Shown here: positions 33,440 to 42,759 of the stretch, piece by piece
Numbering within the stretch: the first letter of the stretch is position 1
Layout: each line of letters begins with the position of its first letter
Position numbers and translations under genes: made by a program
Assembly (NCBI GenBank): GCA_934201705.1
Contig: CAKPXF010000012.1
Coordinates: forward strand, 13,707 to 77,706
DNA length: 64,000 bases
Direction: 5' to 3'
DNA from: an uncultured Bacilli bacterium
GTDB taxonomy: Bacteria > Bacillota_I > Bacilli_A > RFN20 > CAG-631
The notes under the pieces: model-generated
Databases searched by the model: none
Seen by the model: only the letters and a program-made list of their open reading frames with translations
What the model was told of the DNA's origin: nothing

Positions 33440-35431
33440 TTACTCTACCTTTTTATAAACAATTAAGGCGTCTTTAAATACCTTTGGTGCTGCTTTAAAA
33501 ACATTAATAGGATAAGAATTTAAGCTATATTGGTCTTCTAAAACATCAAGATAATTAAATACCTTATTTAGATCATCATTAAACTTATCCACATCCTTAA
33601 GATTGATTTCTCCAAAAACAATTACATGACAGCATGATACATCCTTAACTGTTTTAACTCCCATTAAAACATATAAAACATCCTCATTATCCTTTAAGAT
33701 ATTAATGATATTATTTTTTACTTCTTCATTTGTAAACTCAGTTAATCTATCAGTTGGCTTTAAACTTAAAACATCTTCCATTTCATCGCTTTGGTTTAAA
33801 ATATTTACTTGTATATTACGAATTTCATTAAGCTTATCTTCATTTCCAACCATTGTATAATAATCGCCTAAATAATGCATTGCATCTAGCTTAAATTCAT
33901 TATTATTATCTTCAATTACTTTATTTAAGTACTTAATACCTTCTTTGTTAAAATATACCATCAATAAAACTGTACCATAATAGAAATTAACTCTATTTCT
34001 ATTATCATTTAAAGAAACTAATTTACTACAAATTCTTAAAACATTTTCATAATCACCTAAATCATAGGCCATTTCTAATATTTTATTTAACTGCTTTAAA
34101 TCAGTTGTATCACTATCCTTTAAAGCAAAATAGTCATTATAATATTTAAGATAATCCTTATTATCCTCTTTAAAGCAGTTTTTATTACTAATTTCATAAT
34201 ATTCTTTTATATCATCATCAAAAAAATGATTAATTATAATTTCTAAATCAACATCATTAACATTGCACATTTTTCTTCTTTGGCATACATTTGGATGAGT
34301 TGCAAATCTTTCATCTGTATGATTTTTTGAAACAAATTCAAAGAAATCCTTATGAGCATTATAGTAATCAAGTCTAGCATTTAAATCATCATTAATTGTC
34401 TTTTCATCCCATTTTTTATTTTTTGTTACCTCATAATCAATAAGCAAATATTTTAAATCATTAGCCTTTGAAATACCAAACATTTTTATAGTAGCATTAG
34501 CATAATCTTGATTCATATTTCTTTTAATTACTTCATCATCGGCTTTCTTTTCAAAATATTCATTAACTAAAATATCATTTATTGAATTATCAAGAACAGA
34601 AAAAGCTAAAAATGGACATAAAAACCTATATGCCTTTAATGGAAATAAAATATCAATTGTCTTATTATATTTTTCGATTTTGCCTGCATACTCTAAATCT
34701 TTATTTTTAAAGTGAGCTATTTCATGTAGTAATACTGCTTTTAATTCATCATTGCTTAAGCATCTTAAGCAAAATAAGCCAATGCAAAGATAAAGTCCAT
34801 TTTTCGTCTTACTTATACCACAATTAACATCAAACATAATGTCAACCTTAACTGGTAAAGTAATTCCTTCTTCCTTGAATACCTCACCTACAAATTCATT
34901 AACTTTTTTATAATTTGTAGATAATTCTTCTTTATCTTTATTAATTATACTATCATATCTTTTATAAAAGAAATTATATAAAAGTGGTAAAAATATACCT
35001 ATAGAAATAAGAGGTAAAACAATGCTTTCTTCATTATTAAAATCACAAGCAATACAACTAACTAAAAATGATAAATTTAGTAAAATAATTGAACAAATTC
35101 CATATGCTAAGCACTTCTTTTGCTTTTTTATTGCTAAATTTCTTACCTCTAAAACATTATTTTTTAGCAATTGCTTCTTACTTAATAAGTAATCTATTTG
35201 CTCTTGGTGATTCATTTTATTTAATTTTTTTTCAATATAATTACCAACAAGTATATTAGCAAAACTAAATAAGAAAGTAAAAATCACTAAAGCTATTGAA
35301 AATGGTAAAATATTGATTGTTAATACCTTATTTATTAATCTTCCTATTAAAAATAAAAGCATTAGGTAAATTAAAGACGTAGTTATGCCTAATACTAATG
35401 GTAATGCAGTATTTCTTTTTTCCTTATTCAT
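33440..35431 (-). CDS. M48-type membrane metallopeptidase with C-terminal helical repeats
   Basis: About 663 residues. The N-terminus has two transmembrane helices (about 8-60) and another pair near 100-150. The peptidase signature VLLHEIAHFKNKDLEYAGK (HExxH at about 235) matches M48/Ste24-HtpX enzymes, with a later NEYFEKKADDEVIKR carrying the third zinc ligand. The C-terminal half is helical, TPR-like (ILEMAYDLGDYENVLRICSKL), and ends in an alpha/beta part. I use ATG 35431 behind GGGAG. It probably degrades or surveys membrane proteins. A short membrane-protein gene lies just upstream on the same strand. Confidence 0.82.
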   Translation of the reverse strand: MNKEKRNTALPLVLGITTSLIYLMLLFLIGRLINKVLTINILPFSIALVIFTFLFSFANILVGNYIEKKLNKMNHQEQIDYLLSKKQLLKNNVLEVRNLAIKKQKKCLAYGICSIILLNLSFLVSCIACDFNNEESIVLPLISIGIFLPLLYNFFYKRYDSIINKDKEELSTNYKKVNEFVGEVFKEEGITLPVKVDIMFDVNCGISKTKNGLYLCIGLFCLRCLSNDELKAVLLHEIAHFKNKDLEYAGKIEKYNKTIDILFPLKAYRFLCPFLAFSVLDNSINDILVNEYFEKKADDEVIKRNMNQDYANATIKMFGISKANDLKYLLIDYEVTKNKKWDEKTINDDLNARLDYYNAHKDFFEFVSKNHTDERFATHPNVCQRRKMCNVNDVDLEIIINHFFDDDIKEYYEISNKNCFKEDNKDYLKYYNDYFALKDSDTTDLKQLNKILEMAYDLGDYENVLRICSKLVSLNDNRNRVNFYYGTVLLMVYFNKEGIKYLNKVIEDNNNEFKLDAMHYLGDYYTMVGNEDKLNEIRNIQVNILNQSDEMEDVLSLKPTDRLTEFTNEEVKNNIINILKDNEDVLYVLMGVKTVKDVSCCHVIVFGEINLKDVDKFNDDLNKVFNYLDVLEDQYSLNSYPINVFKAAPKVFKDALIVYKKVE

Positions 35432-35472
35432 AATTAATTCTCCCAAATAACTATCTACTTCATTATAGCAAA

Positions 35473-35907
35473 TTAAATAGCATTTTTGTAGGAAATTAAT
35501 ATATGCGTAGGAGCAAAAATTAGTGAAAATGCAATTAATAAAATGTAGTTACTAATAATTCCACTAAAAATAAAAAGAATTGAAGGTATAATTGATAAAG
35601 CAAGTGATCTAAATACGCTATTTTTCTTAAAGCAAATTAGCCATACTAAGCAATAAAGAAACGCTAAAATAGAATCAATTATTAAATACAAAGCAAAGGC
35701 TTCATCGCTTTTAAAGCCAAAAGAAGTATGTGGTACATTTACAATCATAAAAATAAAGCAACCAAATCTTCCAATTTGCTCTAATATTTCAATAATTTTA
35801 TTATGAAATTTATTAGTGAAACCATCCTTACATTTTATAGCAAAAATAATATTTGGTATCATTATTATTATAATAAAAACTAATCCATATAAATTAACAT
35901 ATTCCAT
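35473..35907 (-). CDS. Small four-helix integral membrane protein
   Basis: These 144 residues are nearly all hydrophobic, with about four transmembrane segments (LVFIIIIMIPNIIFAI near the start; FALYLIIDSILAFLYCLVWL in the middle; two more at the C-terminus). No family is recognised. ATG 35907 follows GGGTG; a longer start has none. It lies about 40 bp upstream of the M48 peptidase on the same strand and may be its partner or substrate (inference from position only). Confidence 0.65.
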   Translation of the reverse strand: MEYVNLYGLVFIIIIMIPNIIFAIKCKDGFTNKFHNKIIEILEQIGRFGCFIFMIVNVPHTSFGFKSDEAFALYLIIDSILAFLYCLVWLICFKKNSVFRSLALSIIPSILFIFSGIISNYILLIAFSLIFAPTHILISYKNAI

Positions 35908-36072
35908 AATAAACACCCTTTCTTTTTTCTTTATAATCTAGCACTTTTAAACACATTTTACAACTAACACTTTTATTTTGTAGTATATTTTAGTAAAATA
36001 CGACTTATTCTTTACATCTTCTTAGTTTTATAATATCATTATATTATAAATGTCGAAAAATGAGGAAAGACA

Positions 36073-36747
36073 ATGAATAATGTAAAAGTAATAGAAATTA
36101 AAAAAAGTATTTTTGACGCGAATGATAAAGACGCTAATAATTTAAAAGAAGAATTAAAAAAGAAAAAGACCTTCTTACTTAATGTAATGTCATCTCCAGG
36201 AAGTGGAAAAACAACCACTTTAATAGGACTAATTAATTTATTAAAAAATAAATATAAAATTGCTGTAATGGAAGCTGATATTGATTCAAATGTCGACGCT
36301 ATAAAAATTAAAGAAAAAACAGGAGTTGAATCAATACAATTACATACTGGTGGTATGTGCCATTTAGATGCCTTTATGACAAAGCAAGGAATTGATAGTT
36401 TAGATTCTACTGACTATGATTTAGTAATTTTAGAAAATGTTGGCAATTTAGTTTGTCCGGCTGAATTTGATACTGGAGCAATTAAAAGCATGATGATATT
36501 ATCTGTTCCAGAGGGCGATGATAAGCCTTTAAAATATCCACTTATGTTTTCTATTTGTGATTTAGTATTAATCAATAAAATTGATGTATTACCTTATTTT
36601 GATTTTGATTTAAATAAGTGTGAGGAATATATTTTAAGTAGAAATAAAAATGCTAAAATCATTCCTATTTCTGCTAAAAACAATGAAAACATTGATATAT
36701 TTGCCGCATGGCTTGATAATGAAATAATAAAATTTAAAGGAGAATAA
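36073..36747 (+). CDS. hypB: HypB-type nickel-insertion GTPase
   Basis: This 224-residue protein matches HypB: P-loop VMSSPGSGKTTTL (about 38-50), MEADIDSNVDAIKI, the metal/switch region HTGGMCHLDAFM, LENVGNLVCPAEFDTGA and guanine motif LVLINKID. HypB uses GTP to deliver Ni to hydrogenase with HypA. There is no N-terminal His-rich nickel store. Both hypB and hypA flank one flavoprotein gene and no hydrogenase genes are in the window, so the nickel target is either elsewhere or not a hydrogenase. RBS GAGGAAAG is good; the next gene starts 3 bp later. Confidence 0.92.
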   Translation: MNNVKVIEIKKSIFDANDKDANNLKEELKKKKTFLLNVMSSPGSGKTTTLIGLINLLKNKYKIAVMEADIDSNVDAIKIKEKTGVESIQLHTGGMCHLDAFMTKQGIDSLDSTDYDLVILENVGNLVCPAEFDTGAIKSMMILSVPEGDDKPLKYPLMFSICDLVLINKIDVLPYFDFDLNKCEEYILSRNKNAKIIPISAKNNENIDIFAAWLDNEIIKFKGE

Positions 36748-36750
36748 ACA

Positions 36751-39606
36751 ATGCCAGAAATGAGTAATGCCTATGTGCCTAAATTCATGAATGATAAAAA
36801 TCCTCGTGAAAAGATTTTAAAGCTTTGCCGTAAAATTACAGACTGCTTACCTCATAAGCTAAAAGGAATTACAACAAGTGACCCTGAATATTGGGGGCTT
36901 GCTTGTATTTTAACTGATGATATGGCTGATATTGCCTTAAAAATGAAAGTTAGACATCATTATACATTTGATGAGCTTTTAAAAATGAATCCACAATATA
37001 ATAAAGAGGATTTTGAAAAAATAATTACTGAAATGTCTAATATTGGTATTTTAGAATATGATTATGGCGATTTATATGACCATAATGGTCCAATTAAAGG
37101 GGAAAGAATTAGAAGATATTCTCTTCCAATGTTTGTCCCAGGATCTGCTGAATTTACAAACATGATAAAAAAGCAGCTTGATGATCATCCAGAGCTTGCT
37201 ATGTTTTTTGAAAGAATGACATTTTTACCTTTAGAGCACGTAACAGCTATGGTACCTCCAGGAGGTGCTGGTATTGGAATGCACGTTATTCCAGTTGAAA
37301 AAGCTATTAGTGCTGAAAACACAAGTATCGATATTGAGCATATTTCCTATTGGCTAAAAAAATATGAAGGACATTTAGGAGTTGGAATTTGCTCATGTAG
37401 ATATGGAAGAGCTAAGCTAAATGAAGGCTGTGGCGATAGCTGTGATGAGTGGTGTATTGGAATTGGTGACATGGCTGATTATTGCCGTGAAACTGGAAAA
37501 GGTAGAGATATTACTTATGAAGAGGCAATGCAAATTTTAAGAAATGCTGAAGCTAATGGCTTTGTTCATCAAATAACTAATATTGATGGTGAAAACAAAA
37601 TATTTGCAATATGTAACTGTAATGTCAATATTTGTAATGCCTTAAGAACATCACAATTATTTAACACTCCAAATATGTCAAGAAGTGCTTACACAGCTCA
37701 TGTTGATTTAACTAAATGTGTAGCTTGTGGTAAATGCGTTGAATATTGCCCTGCTGGTGCTGTAAAGCTAGGGCAAAAGCTAAACACTAAAAATGGCCCT
37801 ATTACTTATCCTAAGCATGAACTTCCAGATTATATGCCTTGGGGTGAGGATAAATGGGATGAAAACTATCGTGATAATAATAGAATTAATTGCTATCAAA
37901 CTGGTACTGCACCATGCAAGGTTGCCTGTCCTGCCCATGTTGCTGTTCAAGGATATATTAAAATGGTTAAGGAAGGTCGCTACAAGGATGCTTTAGCCTT
38001 AATTAAAAAGGATAACCCATTCCCAGCAATTTGTGGAAGAGTATGTAATAAACGCTGTGAAAAAGCATGTACTCGTAATAATATAGATGAGGCTGTATCA
38101 ATTGATGAAATCAAAAAATTTGTTGCTGAGCTTGATTTACATAGTGAAACTCGTTATATTCCAGATGTAGTAATTCCTTCAAATCTTGGAAAATGGCAAG
38201 AAAAAATTGCTATTATTGGTGCTGGCCCTGCTGGACTTTCTTGTGCTTATTATTTAGCAACTAAAGGCTACACTCCAGTTGTATTTGATAAAAATGCTAG
38301 ACCTGGTGGAATGCTAACTTATGGTATTCCATCATATAAGCTAGAAAAAGATGTTATTGAAGCTGAAATTGATGTATTAAGAGAGCTTGGGGTTGAATTT
38401 AGATTAAATACTGAAGTTGGAAAGGATGTAACCTTAAACGAATTAAGAAATGCTGGCTTTAAAGCATTTTATTTAGCTATTGGCTGTCAAGGCGGAAGAT
38501 TACCTGGAATTAAAAATGAAGATGCAAAAGGCGTTGAAATTGCCGTTTCATTCTTACATAATGCCATTGAAGATAATTCACGTGTTTTAAATGGTGATGT
38601 TGTGGTAATTGGTGGTGGAAATGTTGCTGTTGATTGTGCACGTACTGCAAGCCGTTTTAAAGCCAATAAGGTTACTATGGTAGCGCTTGAAGATAAAGAT
38701 CACATGGTTGCTACTAATAAAGAAGTTAAAGAGACAATTGAAGAAGGAATTGAAGTAATTAATTCTTATGGTCCAAAAGAAATATTAACAGACAAAAATG
38801 GTCATGTTAAAGCTGTTGTATTTAAAAAATGTCTACGCACAATCGATCCAAATACTAATAAGTTTTCCCCTATTTATGATGAAAATGATATAATTATAAT
38901 TAATGCTTCGCATGTTGTTTTTGCAATTGGTCAAACTATTGATTATGGTAATTTACTTGCTGGTGAAACTTTAGAATTTGCTAGTGGTAATTATTTAAAG
39001 GCTGATCCATTAACATATCAAACAACTACTAAGGATATCTTTATTGGCGGTGATTGCTATACTGGCCCTAAATTTGCAATTGATGCTATTGAAGCTGGTA
39101 AATGTGCTGCTGAATCATTACATAGATTTGTTCAACCAGGGACAAGTTTAACAATTGGTCGAAATAGACGTGACTTTATTGAATTAAATAAGGATGAGGT
39201 TGTAATTGAATCTTATGATACAATGGGTAGAAATGAGCCAAAAATGGATGAAACAATTGATTATAAGCATTCATTTAAGGATGCTCATAAGCCATTTACT
39301 GAGCAAGAAGCTGTTAATGAGGCTAAGCGTTGCTTAGGCTGTGGTGCTTCTATTGTTGATGAAAATAAATGTATTGGCTGTGGTGTTTGTACTACAAAAT
39401 GTGAATTTGATGCTATTTCTTTAAAAAGAGATCATCCTGAAATGTCTCGTATGGTAAAGAGTGAAGATAAGTTTAAATACATTTTACCAAATGCTATTAA
39501 ACGTGGATTAAAGATTTGCTTTAAGCCTAAAACAAAAGAAGAAAAAGAATCAATTAAAAAGCATAAAGAATATAAAAAAGCTAAAAAGAAGGAAAATAGT
39601 AAGTAA
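36751..39606 (+). CDS. Ferredoxin-GltD-like FAD/NAD(P) oxidoreductase with Fe-S domains
   Basis: A 951-residue multi-domain enzyme. The N-terminal domain has Cys clusters (GICSCRYGR with EGCGDSCDEWC at about 212-232; ICNCNVNIC at about 288). A ferredoxin follows, KCVACGKCVEYCPAG (about 322). Next comes a GltD-like part with the CKVACPAHVAVQGYI N-terminal cluster (about 390), IIGAGPAGLSCAYY for FAD (about 487), VVIGGGNVAVDCA for NAD(P) (about 615), and a closing ferredoxin NKCIGCGVCTTKCEFD (about 873). Such proteins shuttle electrons between NAD(P)H and ferredoxin or an acceptor. It overlaps hypA by one base and follows hypB by 3 bp: one operon. Confidence 0.88.
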   Translation: MPEMSNAYVPKFMNDKNPREKILKLCRKITDCLPHKLKGITTSDPEYWGLACILTDDMADIALKMKVRHHYTFDELLKMNPQYNKEDFEKIITEMSNIGILEYDYGDLYDHNGPIKGERIRRYSLPMFVPGSAEFTNMIKKQLDDHPELAMFFERMTFLPLEHVTAMVPPGGAGIGMHVIPVEKAISAENTSIDIEHISYWLKKYEGHLGVGICSCRYGRAKLNEGCGDSCDEWCIGIGDMADYCRETGKGRDITYEEAMQILRNAEANGFVHQITNIDGENKIFAICNCNVNICNALRTSQLFNTPNMSRSAYTAHVDLTKCVACGKCVEYCPAGAVKLGQKLNTKNGPITYPKHELPDYMPWGEDKWDENYRDNNRINCYQTGTAPCKVACPAHVAVQGYIKMVKEGRYKDALALIKKDNPFPAICGRVCNKRCEKACTRNNIDEAVSIDEIKKFVAELDLHSETRYIPDVVIPSNLGKWQEKIAIIGAGPAGLSCAYYLATKGYTPVVFDKNARPGGMLTYGIPSYKLEKDVIEAEIDVLRELGVEFRLNTEVGKDVTLNELRNAGFKAFYLAIGCQGGRLPGIKNEDAKGVEIAVSFLHNAIEDNSRVLNGDVVVIGGGNVAVDCARTASRFKANKVTMVALEDKDHMVATNKEVKETIEEGIEVINSYGPKEILTDKNGHVKAVVFKKCLRTIDPNTNKFSPIYDENDIIIINASHVVFAIGQTIDYGNLLAGETLEFASGNYLKADPLTYQTTTKDIFIGGDCYTGPKFAIDAIEAGKCAAESLHRFVQPGTSLTIGRNRRDFIELNKDEVVIESYDTMGRNEPKMDETIDYKHSFKDAHKPFTEQEAVNEAKRCLGCGASIVDENKCIGCGVCTTKCEFDAISLKRDHPEMSRMVKSEDKFKYILPNAIKRGLKICFKPKTKEEKESIKKHKEYKKAKKKENSK

Positions 39607-39956
39607 TGCATGAGCTTGGAATTGTCTTTCATATTGCTAAAATGGTTGAAAATGTAGCAAAGGAAAATAATGTTAAAAGAATAGCTAAGGTAACACTTGA
39701 AATTGGTGAGGTTTCAGCAGTAGTTAATAATTATTTAGAGGATTGTTGGAATTGGAACGCTAAAAAAACACCACTTTTAAAGGATAGTAAACTTGAAATA
39801 ATTACAATAAAGGCCATTACTTATTGTGAAGATTGTAAGAAAAATTATGAAACTATAAAATTTGGTAAGATTTGTCCATTTTGTGGTAGTAAATATACCT
39901 ATTTATTAAAAGGAAATGAAACAAACATTAAAGAAATAACAGTTTATGATGACTAA
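39606..39956 (+). CDS. hypA: HypA-type nickel metallochaperone
   Basis: This 116-residue protein starts MHELGIV, the nickel-binding Met-His-Glu motif at the N-terminus. It carries the zinc site YCEDCKK and CPFCGSKY (two CxxC pairs), the standard HypA plan. HypA works with HypB to insert nickel, for example in NiFe hydrogenase. Its ATG overlaps the previous stop by one base (TAATG type), with a terminator directly after. Confidence 0.93.
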   Translation: MHELGIVFHIAKMVENVAKENNVKRIAKVTLEIGEVSAVVNNYLEDCWNWNAKKTPLLKDSKLEIITIKAITYCEDCKKNYETIKFGKICPFCGSKYTYLLKGNETNIKEITVYDD

Positions 39957-39981
39957 GAATGCATTATGCATTCTTTTTCTT
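39955..39981 (+). terminator. Intrinsic terminator after hypA
   Basis: AAGAATGCAT / ATGCATTCTT, a near-perfect palindrome overlapping the stop codon, is followed by TTTTTCTTT. Confidence 0.83.
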
Positions 39982-40036
39982 TAATAATAAGTCAATTTAT
40001 TATATAATAACTATGTTTAAAAAGGAGTAAATTATT

Positions 40037-40654
40037 ATGAGTGAACTTGAAAGAATGCTTGAAGGAAAAATTTATGATCCTAATGATGAAGAATTAGTAA
40101 AATTACGCCAAAATGCTCATAAATTATCAAAGCAATATAATGATACATTTGATTTTGAAAATGAAAAAAGAAAAAAAATACTTGATGAATTAATGCCTTT
40201 TAAAGGCAAAAATGTTTATCTTCAAGGGCCTATTTATTTTGATTATGGAGTAAATACAACATTTGGTGATAATTCTTTTGCTAATTTTAATTTAACAATT
40301 TTGGATGTTTGTAAGGTAACTATAGGAAATAATGTTTTTATTGGCCCTAATGTTTCAATTCTTACGCCTTTGCATCCGTTAAGATATCAAGATAGAAATC
40401 CATATTTATCAGAAAAAGGATATATTACTGATAAAGAATATGGAGCTCCAATTGTTATTATGGATAATTGCTGGATTGCTGGTAATGTTACTATTTTACC
40501 TGGTGTTACAATTGGAAAAGGCTGTGTTATTGGAGCAGGAAGCGTTGTTAATAAAAGTATTCCTGATAATTCTTTAGCCTTTGGAAATCCATGTGTTGTT
40601 AAAAGAACAATAACAGAAGAAGATAGATTAAGCCTAAAGAAAGAAATATTATAG
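40037..40654 (+). CDS. Maltose/galactoside O-acetyltransferase (hexapeptide-repeat) family
   Basis: In 205 residues: N-terminal Mac domain ERMLEGKIYDPNDEEL, then left-handed beta-helix hexapeptides (GVNTTFGDNSFANFNLTI, VTIGNNVFIGPNVSI, TPLHPLRY with the catalytic His, WIAGNVTILPGVTIGKG). This is the Maa/LacA/NodL family, which acetylates sugars with acetyl-CoA. Substrate cannot be given from sequence. It has RBS AAAGGAG and ends two bases before the next gene, an RNA-modification fusion, so the two share a transcript. Confidence 0.88.
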   Translation: MSELERMLEGKIYDPNDEELVKLRQNAHKLSKQYNDTFDFENEKRKKILDELMPFKGKNVYLQGPIYFDYGVNTTFGDNSFANFNLTILDVCKVTIGNNVFIGPNVSILTPLHPLRYQDRNPYLSEKGYITDKEYGAPIVIMDNCWIAGNVTILPGVTIGKGCVIGAGSVVNKSIPDNSLAFGNPCVVKRTITEEDRLSLKKEIL

Positions 40655-40656
40655 TT

Positions 40657-42201
40657 ATGAAAGAGTTAGATAGAAGTGGCGAAATAGCTAGAAGCTTACT
40701 TAAAAGCTTCCGTTCACGAATTTATTCAAAGTTTACTAAGGCTATAGCTGAATATAAACTAATAAGTGAAAATGATCATATTGCTGTTTGTATATCAGGC
40801 GGTAAGGATTCAATGATTTTAGCTAAATGCATGCAAATACTTCAAAAATATGGTGAGGTACCTTTTAAATGTACTTATATGGTTATGAATCCTGGCTATA
40901 ATGAAAAAAACACGCAAAAAATAATTGAAAATGCAAAAATTCTTGATATTCCTATTATCATGTATAATACTGACATTTTTGATGTCGTTGATGCGCAAAC
41001 ATCTGGTTCTCCTTGCTATTTATGTGCTAGGATGAGAAGAGGTGCATTATATAGAAAGGCCGAAGAATTAGGGTGTAATAAAATTGCCTTAGGGCATCAT
41101 TTTGACGATGTAATTGAAACAACTTTAATGTCTATGCTATATGGTGGAAAAATTCAATCAATGATGCCAAAGCTTCATTCTGATAATTATAAAGGCCTTG
41201 AATTAATTAGACCATTTTATTATGTTAGAGAAAAAGATATCATTGCTTTTTGTAAAAAGCACGACTTAGAATTTATTCGCTGTGCTTGCCATTTTACTGA
41301 AAAGGTTGCTGAAGGTGAAATGGAATCAAAAAGGAAAGAAATGAAGAGCCTATTAAACCATTTAAGAGAAATTGATAAAAATATTGATATGAACATCTTT
41401 AGATCAATGTATAATGTTAACATTGATACAGCTATTGCTTATCAAAAAGATACTGTTACCTATCATTTTTTAGATACTTATGATAATAAAGCTGATTTTC
41501 ATAATAAAGAGCAATTTAGCAGAACTAAAATGCTTTTTAAGGATGAAGGAATGGATAAAATATACAAAACAAGTGTAGCAGTATTTGGAATTGGCGGTGT
41601 TGGTGGTGCTGTTTGTGAAGGCCTTGCTAGAAGTGGTGTTCAAACATTTTATTTATTCGACCCTGATGTTGTTTCAATAACAAATTTAAATAGACAAATA
41701 ATAGCAACATTTAAAACACTTAATAAGGATAAAGTAAAAGTTATGGAGGAAAGAATTTTATCAATTAATCCTGAAGCTAATGTTCATACCTATAAAATGT
41801 TTGTTGATAAAAATACCATTAATGATATTGATTTTACTAAATTTGATTATTGTATTGACGCATTAGATACTATTTCAACAAAAATATTATTGATTGTAAA
41901 AGCTAAAGAAAATAATGTACCACTAATTAGTGCAATGGGAGCTGGTAATCATTATGATCCTAGTTTATTTAAGGTAATGGATTTAAGTAAAACATCTTAT
42001 GATCCAATTGCAAAGGTATTACGCCGTGAATTAAAAAAACATAATATAATTCATCAAAAGGTAGTTTGCTCGACTGAAATGCCAAGCGATGAGGTTATTT
42101 CAAGTAATGGACGCCATGCACCAGCTAGTAATGCTTTTTCACCAACTGGTTGTGGTAATTTAATTGCTAGTGAAGTAATAAAAGACATTTTAAATAAATA
42201 A
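40657..42201 (+). CDS. Fusion of TtcA-like tRNA thiolase and TcdA-like t6A dehydratase
   Basis: This 514-residue protein has two full modules. The N-terminus (1-285) is a TtcA/TtuA-type PP-loop enzyme: VCISGGKDSMILAK (about 46-60), CYLCARMRRGALY (CxxC for the Fe-S cluster), ALGHHFDDVIETTLMSM and RCACHF for the third Cys. The C-terminus (about 290-514) is E1-like TcdA: QFSRTKMLFKDEGMDKI, VAVFGIGGVGGAVCEGLARSG (about 310), DPDVVSITNLNRQI. TtcA makes 2-thiocytidine-32; TcdA makes cyclic t6A-37 from t6A, so both act in the tRNA anticodon loop. No stop or frame break separates them. An authentic fusion is seen; joint action is inference. Confidence 0.88.
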   Translation: MKELDRSGEIARSLLKSFRSRIYSKFTKAIAEYKLISENDHIAVCISGGKDSMILAKCMQILQKYGEVPFKCTYMVMNPGYNEKNTQKIIENAKILDIPIIMYNTDIFDVVDAQTSGSPCYLCARMRRGALYRKAEELGCNKIALGHHFDDVIETTLMSMLYGGKIQSMMPKLHSDNYKGLELIRPFYYVREKDIIAFCKKHDLEFIRCACHFTEKVAEGEMESKRKEMKSLLNHLREIDKNIDMNIFRSMYNVNIDTAIAYQKDTVTYHFLDTYDNKADFHNKEQFSRTKMLFKDEGMDKIYKTSVAVFGIGGVGGAVCEGLARSGVQTFYLFDPDVVSITNLNRQIIATFKTLNKDKVKVMEERILSINPEANVHTYKMFVDKNTINDIDFTKFDYCIDALDTISTKILLIVKAKENNVPLISAMGAGNHYDPSLFKVMDLSKTSYDPIAKVLRRELKKHNIIHQKVVCSTEMPSDEVISSNGRHAPASNAFSPTGCGNLIASEVIKDILNK

Positions 42202-42203
42202 TA

Positions 42204-42230
42204 AAAAGTCCGGAAAACCCCGAACTTTTA
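42204..42230. terminator. Two-way terminator between convergent genes
   Basis: AAAAGTCCGG-aaaa-CCCCGAACTTTT forms a stem with A-run before and T-run after, so it can end both the fusion gene and the htpG operon. Confidence 0.8.
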
Positions 42231-42254
42231 ATTTATATGTGTAAAATAACTTTA

Positions 42255-42755
42255 TTATTCTAATCCAATATCTTTTAAATAAGTACTTCTTATTCTTTCA
42301 TAAAACATCCTTTTAAGCTGATTTAATAATGTAGAATATCTTTCGATTACAATATTTACATCAGTTTTTAATATTCTTGCCATTTCTACTAAATCCTTTT
42401 TTAAAATTATTGTTCCTATTAATAGTTTATTATCAAATTCATTAAATATTTTATAAATATCAAAATTTAATTTATACAGCATAAGAGGAATATTAGTCGA
42501 GTAATCTTCATTATAGCTTTTTACTTTTTCACTATAAATAGACATAATTTGTTTATGCATTTGCGAAACATAACGACTTAATCTTTCATTGAAATTATTA
42601 GTGTTATTATCGCATAGCTTATTTGATAAAGCCATATCAACGCCTTTAAAGATTATTAATAAGGCAAGACGTGGATCCTTTACGTCAAGTAAGATTGTAA
42701 GGTAAGAATTCTCTAAATAATTATTGATTATTTTTTCAAAGCAATTTTCTATCAT
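42255..42755 (-). CDS. Unknown all-helical protein downstream of htpG
   Basis: This 166-residue protein is predicted mostly alpha-helical (LENSYLTILLDVKDPRLALL, FNERLSRYVSQMHKQIMSIY, LLNQLKRMFYERIRSTYL). It is not recognised. It starts 4 bp after htpG on the same strand, so it is expressed with the chaperone from the CIRCE-controlled promoter. That is the only functional clue: a heat-stress or chaperone-linked factor. Confidence 0.65.
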   Translation of the reverse strand: MIENCFEKIINNYLENSYLTILLDVKDPRLALLIIFKGVDMALSNKLCDNNTNNFNERLSRYVSQMHKQIMSIYSEKVKSYNEDYSTNIPLMLYKLNFDIYKIFNEFDNKLLIGTIILKKDLVEMARILKTDVNIVIERYSTLLNQLKRMFYERIRSTYLKDIGLE

Positions 42756-42759
42756 GAAA

